Shown here in pieces: positions 11,689 to 21,906 of a stretch of 64,000 bases of DNA. The DNA is from Rhizophlyctis rosea (taxonomy: Eukaryota; Chytridiomycota; Chytridiomycetes; Rhizophlyctidales; Rhizophlyctidaceae). A model generated the notes under the pieces. That model saw nothing but the letters and a program-made list of their open reading frames with translations. It did not search any database and had not been told where the DNA came from. Numbering within the stretch: the stretch's first letter is position 1; every line of letters begins with the position of its first letter. The stretch is from positions 40,983-104,982 of the forward strand of contig JADGJC010000135.1 of NCBI GenBank assembly GCA_027596075.1, in the 5' to 3' direction. The translations under genes and the position numbers were made by a program.

Positions 11689-11826
11689 GACAAAACACAG
11701 AAGGCAGCCATGAGCCGGAAGTGAGCCTGTCTGTCGGCCCAGATCCGGATCATGGTGCAACTCACACCCCCAAGGCAACTGACGCGACCTTGGTGGGTGT
11801 GGAACGACTGCGGCTCTTGGGTCTTG
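11689..11826. repeat. Diverged direct repeat, copy B
   Basis: This is the second copy of the block at 11437-11562. The GTCCAAAAAGGAC stem-loop is identical and the GACTGCGGCTCTT end is conserved. Extra bases lie in the middle (around CCCCCAAGGCAACTGACGCG). The copies differ too much for a recent duplication, yet both ends are kept, so this may be a duplicated small RNA gene or a short mobile element. Confidence 0.65.
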
Positions 11827-11842
11827 GTTGTTGATGGCGTGT

Positions 11843-11872
11843 GGATGGATGGATGGATGGATGGATGGATGG
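11843..11872. repeat. GGAT tetranucleotide microsatellite
   Basis: About seven tandem GGAT units in non-coding sequence directly after repeat copy B. Confidence 0.9.
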
Positions 11873-12601
11873 GTAGTTGAATGGATATGATGATGGTGCT
11901 TGCAAGGTGAAAGTGGGCAGATTGCCGGTGGTCGGAATGTGAAGGTTGCGAATTGTGGATGAAAGTTGCTGGGTGAAGAATGGCGAATTGCGAGGCTCGC
12001 TCTTACAGGCCAAGATATGACGGGCAATAGCTCGATATACAGGTTATTGAATATTTATGGCTATTTGTTTGATTAGATCAGCAGATCTTGGCACAACCCA
12101 CAGCCATGGGACGCGCAGCCTGTTACACAAAATGTGGCCCTTCGCCGCTCACTCCCCTTCGTGGCGATTTTATTATCCTTTCTCGCCATTGCAACCGGCT
12201 TAACCCTGTCATACAATCCTTTCCGTTTGGGCCACAAAAATACATCGTGCAACAGGACGCTTTGCAAGATGTTGAGCAAGCCGGCGTTGGAGCCAAGAGC
12301 TATCACCCTGTTTGTGGGTGGAGGTTTGGAAACGTTTCCTGAGCGGCGGTGGCACGCAGGGATGGTCTTCAACTCCTTTTGGGGGTTCTCCTGAATCTTG
12401 TCCCTCAACCTTGGAATCTGTCCCTCATTTTCCGAACTCTGTCTATGAGGGAGGCATCTTGACCCTTCCCCACAATCTTCCTTCTCGTTGCGTTTTCCAT
12501 TGTGCAAGACTTACAAGTGACGAAAAGCCTGAAAGCCCATACCGTCTTCATCGACTGCAGCACCCCATCTCAAACAAAAACACTTTGACAACGCAGCAGC
12601 A

Positions 12602-13325
12602 ATGCGCTTCACGCTTCCCTTCACCGCCATCCTCCTTGCCCTTTCCCAGACTGTGTCTGCACAAACTGGTGCCTCTACGTGCAGCACATCCAAAATCCAA
12701 CAATTGACAGGCGCATGGAATCAGGATGCTGCTGAGTGTCGCGCATTGAATTTGAGGAGCCAGGTAGGGCGGAGAAAACATCCACAAGTCCGATCAAATC
12801 ATCACTAATCGATCGCGGCTGCAGGTCCAATACAACTGCATTTGCAGCACATCATACAAACAGGCGACAACAGCTTTATGGAACTGCATCTCCGGAACAA
12901 AATATGAAGGAAACTTGTAAGTTCTTCCTGCTACACATTGTGATTCGATGGCATGTAACTCATGAACTTTCGCAAATTCCCTTTGGTACAGTGGAAGTAT
13001 CCGTGCCCAACAAATGTGCATCTGTGACAAAGGCTTCGCCGCATTCCAATCCAACACTAACAACTGCCCATCCCCTGAGGCCGTAACCACAACGAAGAAG
13101 GCTGCCTCTGCTGCTACGCGGACCCCGGCTGCAGAGTCTACCACAAAGGCTGCTGGGATAGTCGCTACCCCAACAGCGAACGCCACGAATGCATCCGCCA
13201 GTCCAACTGCCTCATCGAATGCGACAGTCAACTTGAGCGGGACATCTGGTGCAGTGGGATCCAAGGGAATGGCTGGGTGGGTTGGTGTTGCAGCTGTGGT
13301 GATTGGTGCGGTGGTAGTTGCTTGA
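12602..13325 (+). CDS. Small secreted Cys-containing protein, probably GPI-anchored
   Basis: Three exons join in phase: 12602-12763, 12825-12916 and 12992-13325, giving about 195 residues. The start MRFTLPFTAILLALSQTVSA is a clear signal peptide. The mature N-terminal domain has several Cys (STCSTSKIQQ, AECRALN, YNCICSTSYKQ, LWNCISG, QMCICDKGF, NNCPSP). A Thr/Ala/Ser-rich stalk with Asn-linked sites (ANATNAS, SNATVNLS) follows. The C-terminus is GSKGMAGWVGVAAVVIG plus AVVVA, a small-residue site and hydrophobic tail typical of GPI addition. It is probably a cell-surface or wall protein. No known domain is recognised and the function is unknown. Confidence 0.85.
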
Positions 13326-13844
13326 AGCGGGCTGGAATGATGGGAGGTGGTGTGCGGAATGGTGGACGCTTGGCTCAAGTTGGGAACCAAGCTATTTTTG
13401 GGTGATTCTTCTGTGTATAGATTGGTTGGCCTTGAGCTGGACTCGAGGTCAAAGTGTGAGGGAAAGACGTCCTGTTTTGGTGTACACAAGTTTTTTTTGT
13501 AGGTTTTATAAACGTAGATCCCAGGAATAGAAAAGACTATTTGTTCGTTGCTAAAAGGGCATCTGATTTGTTCAATTGCTCGTGGAAGGACGGGCGCAAG
13601 AGATTTGTTTATGCGAGGAAAGGACTGGGAATGCTGGTGATACTATGACTGGTTGTAGGAGCCAATCCACTATGTAACATTTGCAGCAGGTGTGCTTGCC
13701 GGTTGAGACTCAAGTTGGACGACTATGCGTATCGACGGGAGATGCCGTGTGACCTTCAACCTATGTTTACCAATTTGCACAATTGATTACTTGCTGCCTT
13801 TGCCTCTCCGAAAGGTGTAATGATAAAAGGGAGGAGCGACAAAC

Positions 13845-14289
13845 TCACTTATCCAAATCCCCCTCCACAGGCTCCCACGTATCCGTCGCCTGCACACTAG
13901 CGATATCCATCTCCTGCCGCAAGGGCCCCAACTTCAACTCGTTTGTGCATCGGCGCTTCGTGATCTCCGCTACGGTGACGGCTTTGTTGATTGTGGGGCC
14001 GATTCCGGTTATGATGACTGCGGGGTGTCCTTCGCTCTGCAAAAGTGAAAAGTGGCGCGTTGAGAGACAAGTCTTTGATTTGAGGCCTTGGGAGTAGCGT
14101 GTGAGGCGGATATTTGGACAAGTTACCTGTTTGCGAGGGGAGGTTTCACGGTGGGGTGCTCACCTGTAGGATATCAACAGCATGTGCGGCCAAAATTTTG
14201 ACCTTTCCGTTGGGTGTCATGCGGATTTCATTTGGTTGGAGGGGTGGGGAGACATCGGGTCCGACTTCTTTTCGGCGGTACTTTTCCAT
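13845..14289 (-). CDS. Alba-domain nucleic-acid-binding protein (Rpp25/Pop6-like)
   Basis: Two exons. Exon 1 starts at ATG 14289 (MEKYRRKEVGPDV) and contains NEIRMTPNGKVKILAAHAVD. A GTGAGC intron (about 14162-14040) follows, then exon 2 with HPAVIITGIGPTINKAVTVA and EITKRRC, ending at TGA 13845-13847. The order beta-strand, helix, GxGxxINKAVTVAE and IKRR is the Alba fold as found in archaeal Alba and in the eukaryotic RNase P/MRP protein Rpp25. The protein is about 107 residues, essentially a bare domain. RNA binding, possibly in RNase P/MRP, is inferred from the family. It is divergently paired with the tubulin acetyltransferase, with 350 bp between the starts. Confidence 0.82.
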
Positions 14290-14636
14290 ATTTTTTGAAC
14301 AATGGGTAATGAGGGAAGACCGTTATCTTGTTCGGTTGTAAGATTGGACAGAAGTTGAGACCTGCAGAGCCTAGAGAGACCGGAATGCATCGAGTGATGA
14401 TGCACGATGCGTCATGGAGCTTGCTTACGTGCACCTCCGCTGTGCCTCCGTGAAACGGACAGCTCCTTTCTGGTACCCTCATCCGTTCGGGAAGCAACAC
14501 TCTGCTGCCAAATCAACTTTCTCCATGCCATAAGTGCCAATAAGCCTATGACCCCATCTCCATAGGCCTATCCAAGTTATAACTCCAAAGACAACTTTAC
14601 GCCAAAATACCCAAGCTTCACATCAATGACTCGACA

Positions 14637-16508
14637 ATGGAGTTCGAAATCGACCCTGCCCATGTATTGCCAAACACCATCACTATCCTATCTGCGCACG
14701 ACAGACCACGAAGTCCAAGAGTGTTAGTACGAGTGATTTCAGTGCCCAGCAGCATACATTTTGACATCACAGCTGATCACTCAAACAACAACAGGTTGGA
14801 CAGATTAGCCCAAATCATAGATGCCTTAGGTGTCGCTAGCGCCAAGGTTGGTTGATGGAGATATTTTTCGTTGTAAGAGAGCTGGAAGTTGCCATTTTGC
14901 CTTACCGCAATCTTGTACTCACAGGCTCAAAGTCTCCGAGCACCAGTAACATCCTACAACCGCCTGCAACATAATCCTGAACATAGATTGTATATATTAC
15001 GCTCACCAAAAGAAGGTGATGATGAGACACAGCGCGCACAGGCAAGAGTGCTGGGGCTGTTGAAGGTTGGAGTGAAGAATTTGTTCATAGTGGTCTGCCA
15101 TGCGTGAAGAGATTCCGATCATCAAGGCCTGCTAATTGATGCACACATCGTCAGGATGAACACGGACGGCATCACCAGATGGCTCCCTTATGTGTGTTGG
15201 ATTTTTACGTACATGAGTCTTGTCAGAGGACCGGTCGGTACTGGCGCATGTCTTGTGGGGTGTAAAATGTAAAATGACTTTGATTGACGTTTGATTGGGC
15301 AGGGTTGGGGAAGCGTCTGTTTGAATTCATGCTGGAGGTACGTTCAAAAAGACGATTCAGATGGCAGCATCAATGACTGATTCCTGATGGCAGAAAGAAG
15401 GCGAGATCCCAGCCAAAATAGCATATGACCGACCGTCACCCAAGTTGTTTGCGTTCTTGCGCCGGCATTATGGGTTGGAGAAATGTATGTTCTTCCACTA
15501 TCGCAATGTGTAGTTCATCCCGAGTGAACTTTAGCTTTTGGTCGACGGTTAGATGTTCCCCAACCCAATAATTTCGTTGTGTATAGGCAATACGGACTAG
15601 GTCAGCTCATCATTGGTGCGTATGTCAAAACGTCCTCACCCGTCACCCTTTCATTGCCTCACAAAGCGCACGTACCCAGATCCATATCGCAGACCTCATA
15701 ATACATCCTCCGCCATGTTGGCAGCCTCTCGACGGCGAAGAGACATTCATGGCTCGACAAACCTTTTGCGCGGATCAGCACAACATCATCCACATCAACG
15801 TTCACCACTAGAACCAATCTCAACTCTCAATCCGCAACCGTTCAACAAACTTCCTGCTCTCCAACCACATAATGCATCATATCTACCACTACAACCACAG
15901 CAAGTCGGCGGTATACCAAACCCCTCTCATTCGGTTGCTCCGCATCCATCAAATAAGCTTCCTCCCCTCCATGACAATCACCACTCTTCACATTCCATCC
16001 TGCCACCTCATCACCACCATCTACCTCCACATGCAGAGGCGCTGCAGGAAGAATACATCGCCGTCCACGAACGTGCACAAAAAGCTGTTACGGAGGATCT
16101 GATATGTGGTGGGTTGACATCCATAGCTCAACCCAGCTTACCGAATCAAACAACTGGTGTTGGTTCATCGAAGCTGCCTTCCATACATCTGCCGGTTATC
16201 AAGACGGACCGAAAGGGTGGGCGAACGGGGTTGGGTGGTGGCATGTTTGATGGGGTTGGGTGGGGTTGGAGGGGTGTGGGTGCGGGGGGTGGAGGAAAGG
16301 GGAGGGAAGATGAATTTGAACGGAGATATGGGAAGTTGGTGGAGGATGGGTGTGATGGTAGGTGATGTTCTTGTTTGTTACCGTTTTGCAAATGGATGTG
16401 ATGTGATTGAAAGCTGGATTGACACTGACAATTCTCTGTGCTGTAGAGGTGGGAACGAGAAGAGATCGGCTGCACATGTATGACATCCGTCGATATCAGA
16501 AAACATGA
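14637..16508 (+). CDS. ATAT1: Alpha-tubulin N-acetyltransferase (ATAT1/MEC-17 family)
   Basis: Acetylates the luminal Lys40 of alpha-tubulin in stable microtubules, above all flagellar axonemes. Start ATG 14637 gives MEFEIDPAHVLPNTITILSA, matching the MEFxxD opening of the family. Then come LDRLAQIIDALGVASAKAQS, LRAPVTSYNRLQ, YILRSPKE and GLLKVGVKNLF. After an intron follow APLCVLDFYVHES and CQRTGLGKRLFEFMLE, where QRxGxGKxLF is the acetyl-CoA loop. The rest of the fold is AKIAYDRPSPKLFAFLRRHY and VPQPNNFVVYRQYGL. The catalytic core is complete. A long disordered tail, rich in His and Pro (HHHHLPPH) and then Gly, runs to the last exon, stop at 16506-16508. The gene marks the organism as flagellated: this family follows cilia and is absent from yeasts and moulds. 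Confidence 0.93.
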
Positions 16509-16731
16509 TTTCTTGATACTTTGATTGGCGGACAAACGAGAAACCTTGTTATGATAATTTACAATGCATTGTGCGGTGAATTTGGTGATCTTCATGTGGT
16601 CAATACTCAGGATTCCATCAGAGGAAAAAGTTGGAAGGGATTTTGATTATTAACAGCTACAAAACATATTTACAAAGTAGCACTTATCCTACACTTATAA
16701 GCAAATAGGATACTGTGCAATCTATGTTTTG

Positions 16732-17348
16732 CGAATAGTCAACCGGCTGTAGATAGGTGGTGGGGGCAACTCTTCCTGTGGTCCGACAATGCAGGCCGTT
16801 CCATAGACACTAACAATCTGATATGACCCGCTATCTCCTGCCGTGCCGTGTGTAAATCTGTTTTGTACAAGATTGTTAGTAAACAAAAAGCCACAGAAGG
16901 ACTTGACAAACTGGATTCCAATATTCCTGAATGTACATACTGAACACCAAAAACAGCGTTTGCACCCCTTGCCACCGCCTGAGCCTGCAAGGACTCGACG
17001 GCCCTTGCGCGAGTCTGCTCAGCGGCTTCGGCGAGGTGTTCTGCCCGTTTGCCTGTGGAGAAGCTGGAGGAGGTGTGAAGGCCGGTTGCGGTTGCCATTA
17101 CTAGACCCAGTTCCTGTCGACATGTAAAAGGAAAAAGTGTAAGTTTGTTGACGAGAGCGGAATAGTGTGAATTCCGACGCAGGTTTGAATGACCGTACTT
17201 GTTTGATTGTGAAGCCGGCGAGTGCTGGACCGGGGAGGGTGCTCAGGAGGACTTGGTATGTTGCAGAGGGTTCGGCTGTGGAGGAGGAGGCGCCGGATGC
17301 GGAGAGGGATGAGGAGGTGGACGGTGTTGTGGTGGTATATAGTGTCAT
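16732..17348 (-). CDS. YbjQ/UPF0145-type (heavy-metal-binding-like) domain protein
   Basis: Three exons: 17348-17199, then from 17113, then the last exon to TAG 16732-16734. The N-terminus is Ser/Thr-rich (MTLYTTTTPSTSSSLS). The domain begins LPGPALAGFTIKQELGLVMA and continues with an Ala-rich helix (AEHLAEAAEQTRARAVESLQ), AVARGANAVFGVQF, and GSYQIVSVYGTACIVGP. The pattern ARGANAVxGVxF...VSVYGTA is the hallmark of the bacterial YbjQ family and its fungal homologues. Length is about 160 residues. The family forms oligomeric rings and its role is unclear; metal binding is only a family label. No signal peptide is seen, so it is probably cytosolic. Confidence 0.75.
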
Positions 17349-17818
17349 TTTTAATAGCGGTGGCAGGTGATGTGACGGAAATGAGTTTTGAACATGTGAT
17401 GAACAGCTTGAAAGGTGTCGACGGGAAAGACGGGAGAAGCCTTTACGATGACCATTCAAAGGTGGCTGTGGCTGAGGCGGTCACAACTTTGGAAGATTGC
17501 GCGCGGGTCCTTTGTGCTTTCCGTCACTGCCACCGGAAATGTATATTACATATCCCGGCACATCCGGGTTGCGACGTGACAGATTTCTGTTGGACGTAGA
17601 AGAACTCATAAGACCTTGGCAGAAAAGAAGGATTCGCGGAAATCCCGGAGGATGATGTGTTGCTACGATACTTATCGAGCGTGATCGAGCTCTTCGAGGA
17701 TTTTGTCTTTACGTTAGGTACCACTGCAACTCCCGTTCATTCAGAGGCAGGGATAGGATTCTTCCAAACAAGTTGTGTGTATTTTATTGATTGGTACAAC
17801 CACAAGCCCAACATAGCT

Positions 17819-19132
17819 TTAGGGCTTGATGATAGCCTGCAATGCCTTTCTGTAATCGCCACTAGTCTCACCCTGCACCCTATGATATAAATCCTTCCCA
17901 AACTGCTGCTGGTAAGCCTGCTTGATTTCTTTCATAACATCCGCGTCCCTATGACGGACCGTCAATCGGATGAGTTGATGGTCCCTTGTTCCCAATCCGG
18001 CCATTGACTTTTCAAAAAGAGATGCAATCCACCAGGATCGTGAGCGGATTGAGGCAACTGTTGAACAGGGATGGTTTGAGTCAAGGACGGTGAGCAATGG
18101 GCCGGACTGTTGATCAGCATACCTAGAGAAAGCAACGCCTTCTCCACATCCCCTGAAAACTCCTTCTTGATGCTCTCCTCGATTTCTTCATTATGCTTAT
18201 CATAGTAAGCTTCAAACACCTGCCGCAGATGCGGGACAGGCCTAGTGACCAAAATCGAAATGAAGACACTCTCATCCGTTCCGACCTTGCCGATGCCGGC
18301 CTTATAGAGAGCATCCACATCGTCTTGGACATTCCAGTTGGCTTGTTGGTTGTCTCGTGCGCCTTGGAGGGTTGCAGTTAGGAGTTTGGCGAAATGGCCT
18401 GAGGTTTCTGATTTGACTTCCTATTCAAAGTTTGCATCGTTGATGATCTTCACTTTGCAGAACTACACATTTTTGAACGATTGTCAGTACCTTCTCAAGG
18501 TCCTTGTTGTACAGAAATTGGTACGCGGCTTTGATGTCGTTGATTTCAGTGTTGGTTCGGCCGGTGAGAATTTCAATGAGAGCATCTTCATCGGTGCCTA
18601 GACCTTTCTGCGGCGCAATGAAGTAATGAACAATCAGTCCACTACAGAAGTGTGTATTGGAGAAACTGATTGGATTCAAATCAAAACTAACCATTGCCTT
18701 TTCCAGAAACACTGCATCCAATTTTGGTTGCGCGTACAACAGCAGCGTCATGACATGCTTGAACTTGCCACTACATTCCTTCTCAAGATCCTTTTCTAGG
18801 TCCCGACCAAGGTGTGCTTTGTACGCCGTAACAAGCTGCTCGCACTGTTCGGCGGTGCGGTTGCAGAGAACATGGATAATGGCATCTTCATCTGAAGGGC
18901 AGATGCCGTGTTGAGATTGAGTACCGGGTCTATCCACTGCGAACAGTGAAGGCTGGGAGGCGCAAGACTTACCGGTACCAAGACCTTTCATGGCAGCCCT
19001 CAAGGTCTTGCAATCGCGTTCTGCTTCAGCAGGCTGGAGCAGCGATGGACTTGTTCCCGTGGGCTTTGTATAGCTGAAGGGCTGCTTAGCAGCGAATTCT
19101 GCGAGCATCGGGTTGGTGCTATAAATCCGCAT
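17819..19132 (-). CDS. Annexin
   Basis: Calcium-dependent phospholipid-binding protein. Four annexin repeats can be followed. Repeat 1 has LRAAMKGLGTG then DEDAIIHVLCNRTAEQ. Repeat 2 has KGLGTDEDALIEILTGRTNT. Repeat 3 has ALYKAGIGKVGTDESVFISI. Repeat 4 has MAGLGTRDHQLIRLTVRHRD and ends ALQAIIKP at TAA 17819-17821. Each repeat carries the GxGT type-II calcium loop (repeat 3 as GKVGT). The start is taken at ATG 19132 (MRIYSTNPMLAEFAAKQPFS). The frame is open upstream and a TATAG acceptor-like site lies just inside, so a further 5' exon is possible. Introns fall within and between repeats. The short N-terminal head has no recognised motif. Confidence 0.92.
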
Positions 19133-19997
19133 GTTGTGTGTTACGAAGGCTGTCGATGATTTGGAAGTGTCTATAATCGCTATCTGCAAACTGGAAACCA
19201 ATTGAAAAGAGGAATCGGAGAAAGAGTAAAACTCAATTTCAAGCATATAAAGCTTCTGTTTGGATGTAGATCCTGATTGGGGAGGATCCTTCTGCGCCGT
19301 AAACAATCCTGGCAAAGAACGAAGTCAATCAAATGATCGCCGTCATGTTTATCCTTATGTTCAGTAGCTCATTCTCAACACTACACTTACTATACTCGGA
19401 CCAGCAGATTCATTTGCAGATTCACAATGAGTTTTTTTTTCTTTTAACAATGCCAATGGCACAAAACTTGAATCAGTATTCCTGTGCAAATCCATCAACG
19501 ATTCAGCAAATGGGATACTTTGGATGGCAACGGTTATGGAAATTCAAATATGGCGGCTACGTATCGACTCCTTCACGGTTTTACATACCAATGCAATGGC
19601 TTCCAGCGGATACCATGTAGATGAAAGTGGCAACGGCCATGGCCCGTGGTATGCTCTTGTGAAAGGTGACTTAGGTGAGGTCCCCTATGGGTCCTGTCCA
19701 TGCAAAATTGGCATGGTAGTGCTGTGCCACCAGCATTGCCACCGCTTCCCACCAACGCGTCCAACCCGTCTGACTTATGTACAACTTTGATCGCGACATG
19801 TAAAAGCCACACAAGGCCCCACGGGGTTGGAACTTGGGACTTCAGAGGCAACTTCACAGTTTTGCCTTGGCGGATGGATGTTCCCAACTTCCACTTGCCT
19901 GGGTACCAATTGCCTTTGAATTGCGTCCCAACTTTCTCCCACCCATCCCTTCCAGCAGCAGTCCACATATAAACGACCACCGCGAAACGCTTGCCCC
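19133..19997. promoter_or_regulatory. Divergent intergenic region
   Basis: About 865 bp between the annexin start and the start of the membrane protein. It contains a T8 run near 19433. Both upstream regions must lie here. Frames in it are not supported as genes. Confidence 0.45.
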
Positions 19998-21369
19998 ATG
20001 CCCCCTCTCACCACTGGAATTTATGCCCAAGCGGCAAATACTTATCCACCCAACATGTCGTCAAACTCCGTTATTTTGAACCTGTATCCCCGTTGGCTAC
20101 GGCATGGTCAGTTCGAGAAGACGTATCCGCCAGAGCTGGCTGTTATGGTGAGCTTCACCGGTGTTCTTTCCACTTTTGCGACCGCTGCCGCCCGGCACCG
20201 CTATTGTTTATTTGACTGGTGTAAGAACTATTAGGCTAACCTGTAATACCCTACACAGATGTCCAATGAGATTTTCACGAACCGTCTCGAAATACTTGAT
20301 ACACACGTGGGGAGCTGTGTCCCGCCATATCTCTATTGGGGTGGGATGTCTCTAATCATCGTGCTTGTTGCTATTGTTCTTCTATTTTCGCAGAGAGTGT
20401 AAGTCTTTGGGGCCATGCTCCACTCATTCGAGGACAGTTAAGGTGGGGGCGTAAAAGATGGTCAAAAGGAATTGAAACAGAAGGGCACGCAGAATGCTTT
20501 CCCGACCATTGCCGTGAGTTACATGTGCCAGCTGTGTAGGCGCGAGAGGAAAGCCTTGGGATCATCCTGGTGAAGAGTGTAGGCGGCAGGAATGTGGGAT
20601 GGAAGCAGTGGGTCCCAAAACATTGACTAAGCTTCATAAGCGTTCTATGCACCAGACGCTTGATACTCACCCATTTTGCTCAACAGACCGCTGTACATCT
20701 GCAACGCAATAATATGGCCCGTCCTCCTCCTCTCTATCCTCATGCAAGTCTACATCAGAACTAAGACAAAAAATGCCCTTTCTTTCGTGCTGCTGGACCT
20801 CAACACTCTGGACAACCCTGCCGGTATCCGGTGGGGCAGTGCAGGGCACAAGAGAGATGTTTGGTGGGCCTTTCATGTAAGTCTCTCTTTCAATCATTCT
20901 GTGAGATGGGGAAAGGCATTTGCGAAGGGGAGGAATGATATACTTATCACACCCCTGGGCATGTCAGGCCGTGGAACTCTTCTATCCAACCCAAGTCTCC
21001 ATGGGGGTAGAACCCCCATCCTACGACCGAGTACAGCAACAATTCCTTCCACCCTACCAAGCCGCCCAACTCCCAACCTACGAACCTTCTCCAGCAGCAG
21101 CAACCCCACCGCAAATGGCATCCGCACCACAGCCACAGCTACAACAACAACAGGAACAACCAATAGAACAAATGCTTGCCCGTCCCACTCAAGCAGATCC
21201 AATAAACGTGTCTGCAACACCACCAATAAGTGTACCCCCACCAGCATCAACTCCAGCACCGTCAATATCACAGGGAAATCAACAGCAGCAGATCCCTCCT
21301 CCAGATTTGCCAGCATATTCTTCGGCTCGGAATTCACCAGCACCAGCACGCCCACCACAGTCGTCATAA
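19998..21369 (+). CDS. Two-pass membrane protein with Pro/Gln-rich tail and PY motifs
   Basis: Four exons join in phase: 19998-20147, 20259-20398, 20687-20876 and 20968-21369, about 293 residues. The N-terminal part is soluble (SVILNLYPRWLRHGQFEK). The first membrane segment is in exon 2 (MSLIIVLVAIVLLF) and the second in exon 3 (YICNAIIWPVLLLSILMQVY). A region with NPAGIRWGSAGHKRDVWWAF follows, then a disordered tail. The tail holds PPSYDRV, LPPYQ and LPTYE, that is PPxY or LPxY motifs that recruit WW domains of Nedd4/Rsp5 ubiquitin ligases in fungi. No family is recognised. An adaptor for Rsp5-type sorting of membrane proteins is a reasonable inference. An internal ATG at exon 2 is a possible alternative start. 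Confidence 0.75.
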
Positions 21370-21906
21370 GGATTGTGGTATTGAGGCCTATCATCTGTAT
21401 CATATTTCCACACCTCATCCTTCCACCTTCACCTCCATCGCTTGGCCTTACCAATGGCGCAAAAAGACGAACCTTCTTGTCAGTTTCGCCATAAACAGGA
21501 CATATATGTACTTAGTTCACCCTCACTTTCTGCTGCCTATGTACTTATAGACACACCGAAGAAGTTGAACCTGCAAACAACATAGTAGTACTGGATCCCC
21601 ACTTTTGATGTGCATGGCCCGCTACCTTTGCAAAGAAATGGGAAATATATTACACAAAAAAGAGAAGTAAGCAAACAAAAAGAACACAAGAATGCAAAGA
21701 AACAAAAAGGAAGTACGACTGTTTCCAACTGCGATGTATCTGCGTGACCTTATGCTCAAATTCCAAGAAAGAACATGACCGGACAAAAATGAAACCGCAA
21801 AAAGGACAATGGGGAAGGGAAATCTTGATGTTGGCCTGTCGTGGTGCTCAGGCTGCGAGTACCGCAGTGTAGAGCGCATCCTGTTGGAATCATGTGTCAT
21901 TACACT
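21370..21906. other. Convergent spacer
   Basis: Between the stop of the PY-motif protein and the stop of Rad21. It is A-rich on the plus strand around 21650-21710. No gene is seen. Confidence 0.5.

Larger units (their letters stand above)
10936..12601. other. 1.7 kb spacer without a confident protein gene
   Basis: It holds a tRNA-like sequence, a diverged direct repeat pair and a GGAT microsatellite, listed separately. Short open frames at 12088-12507 lack supporting splice structure; one that looks like a signal peptide starts at GTG (12134), not ATG. Confidence 0.5.

Noticed and set aside
12134..12394. Frame resembling a signal peptide upstream of the GPI-type gene
   Set aside because: It begins at GTG, not ATG, and leads into unstructured sequence with no supported exon.
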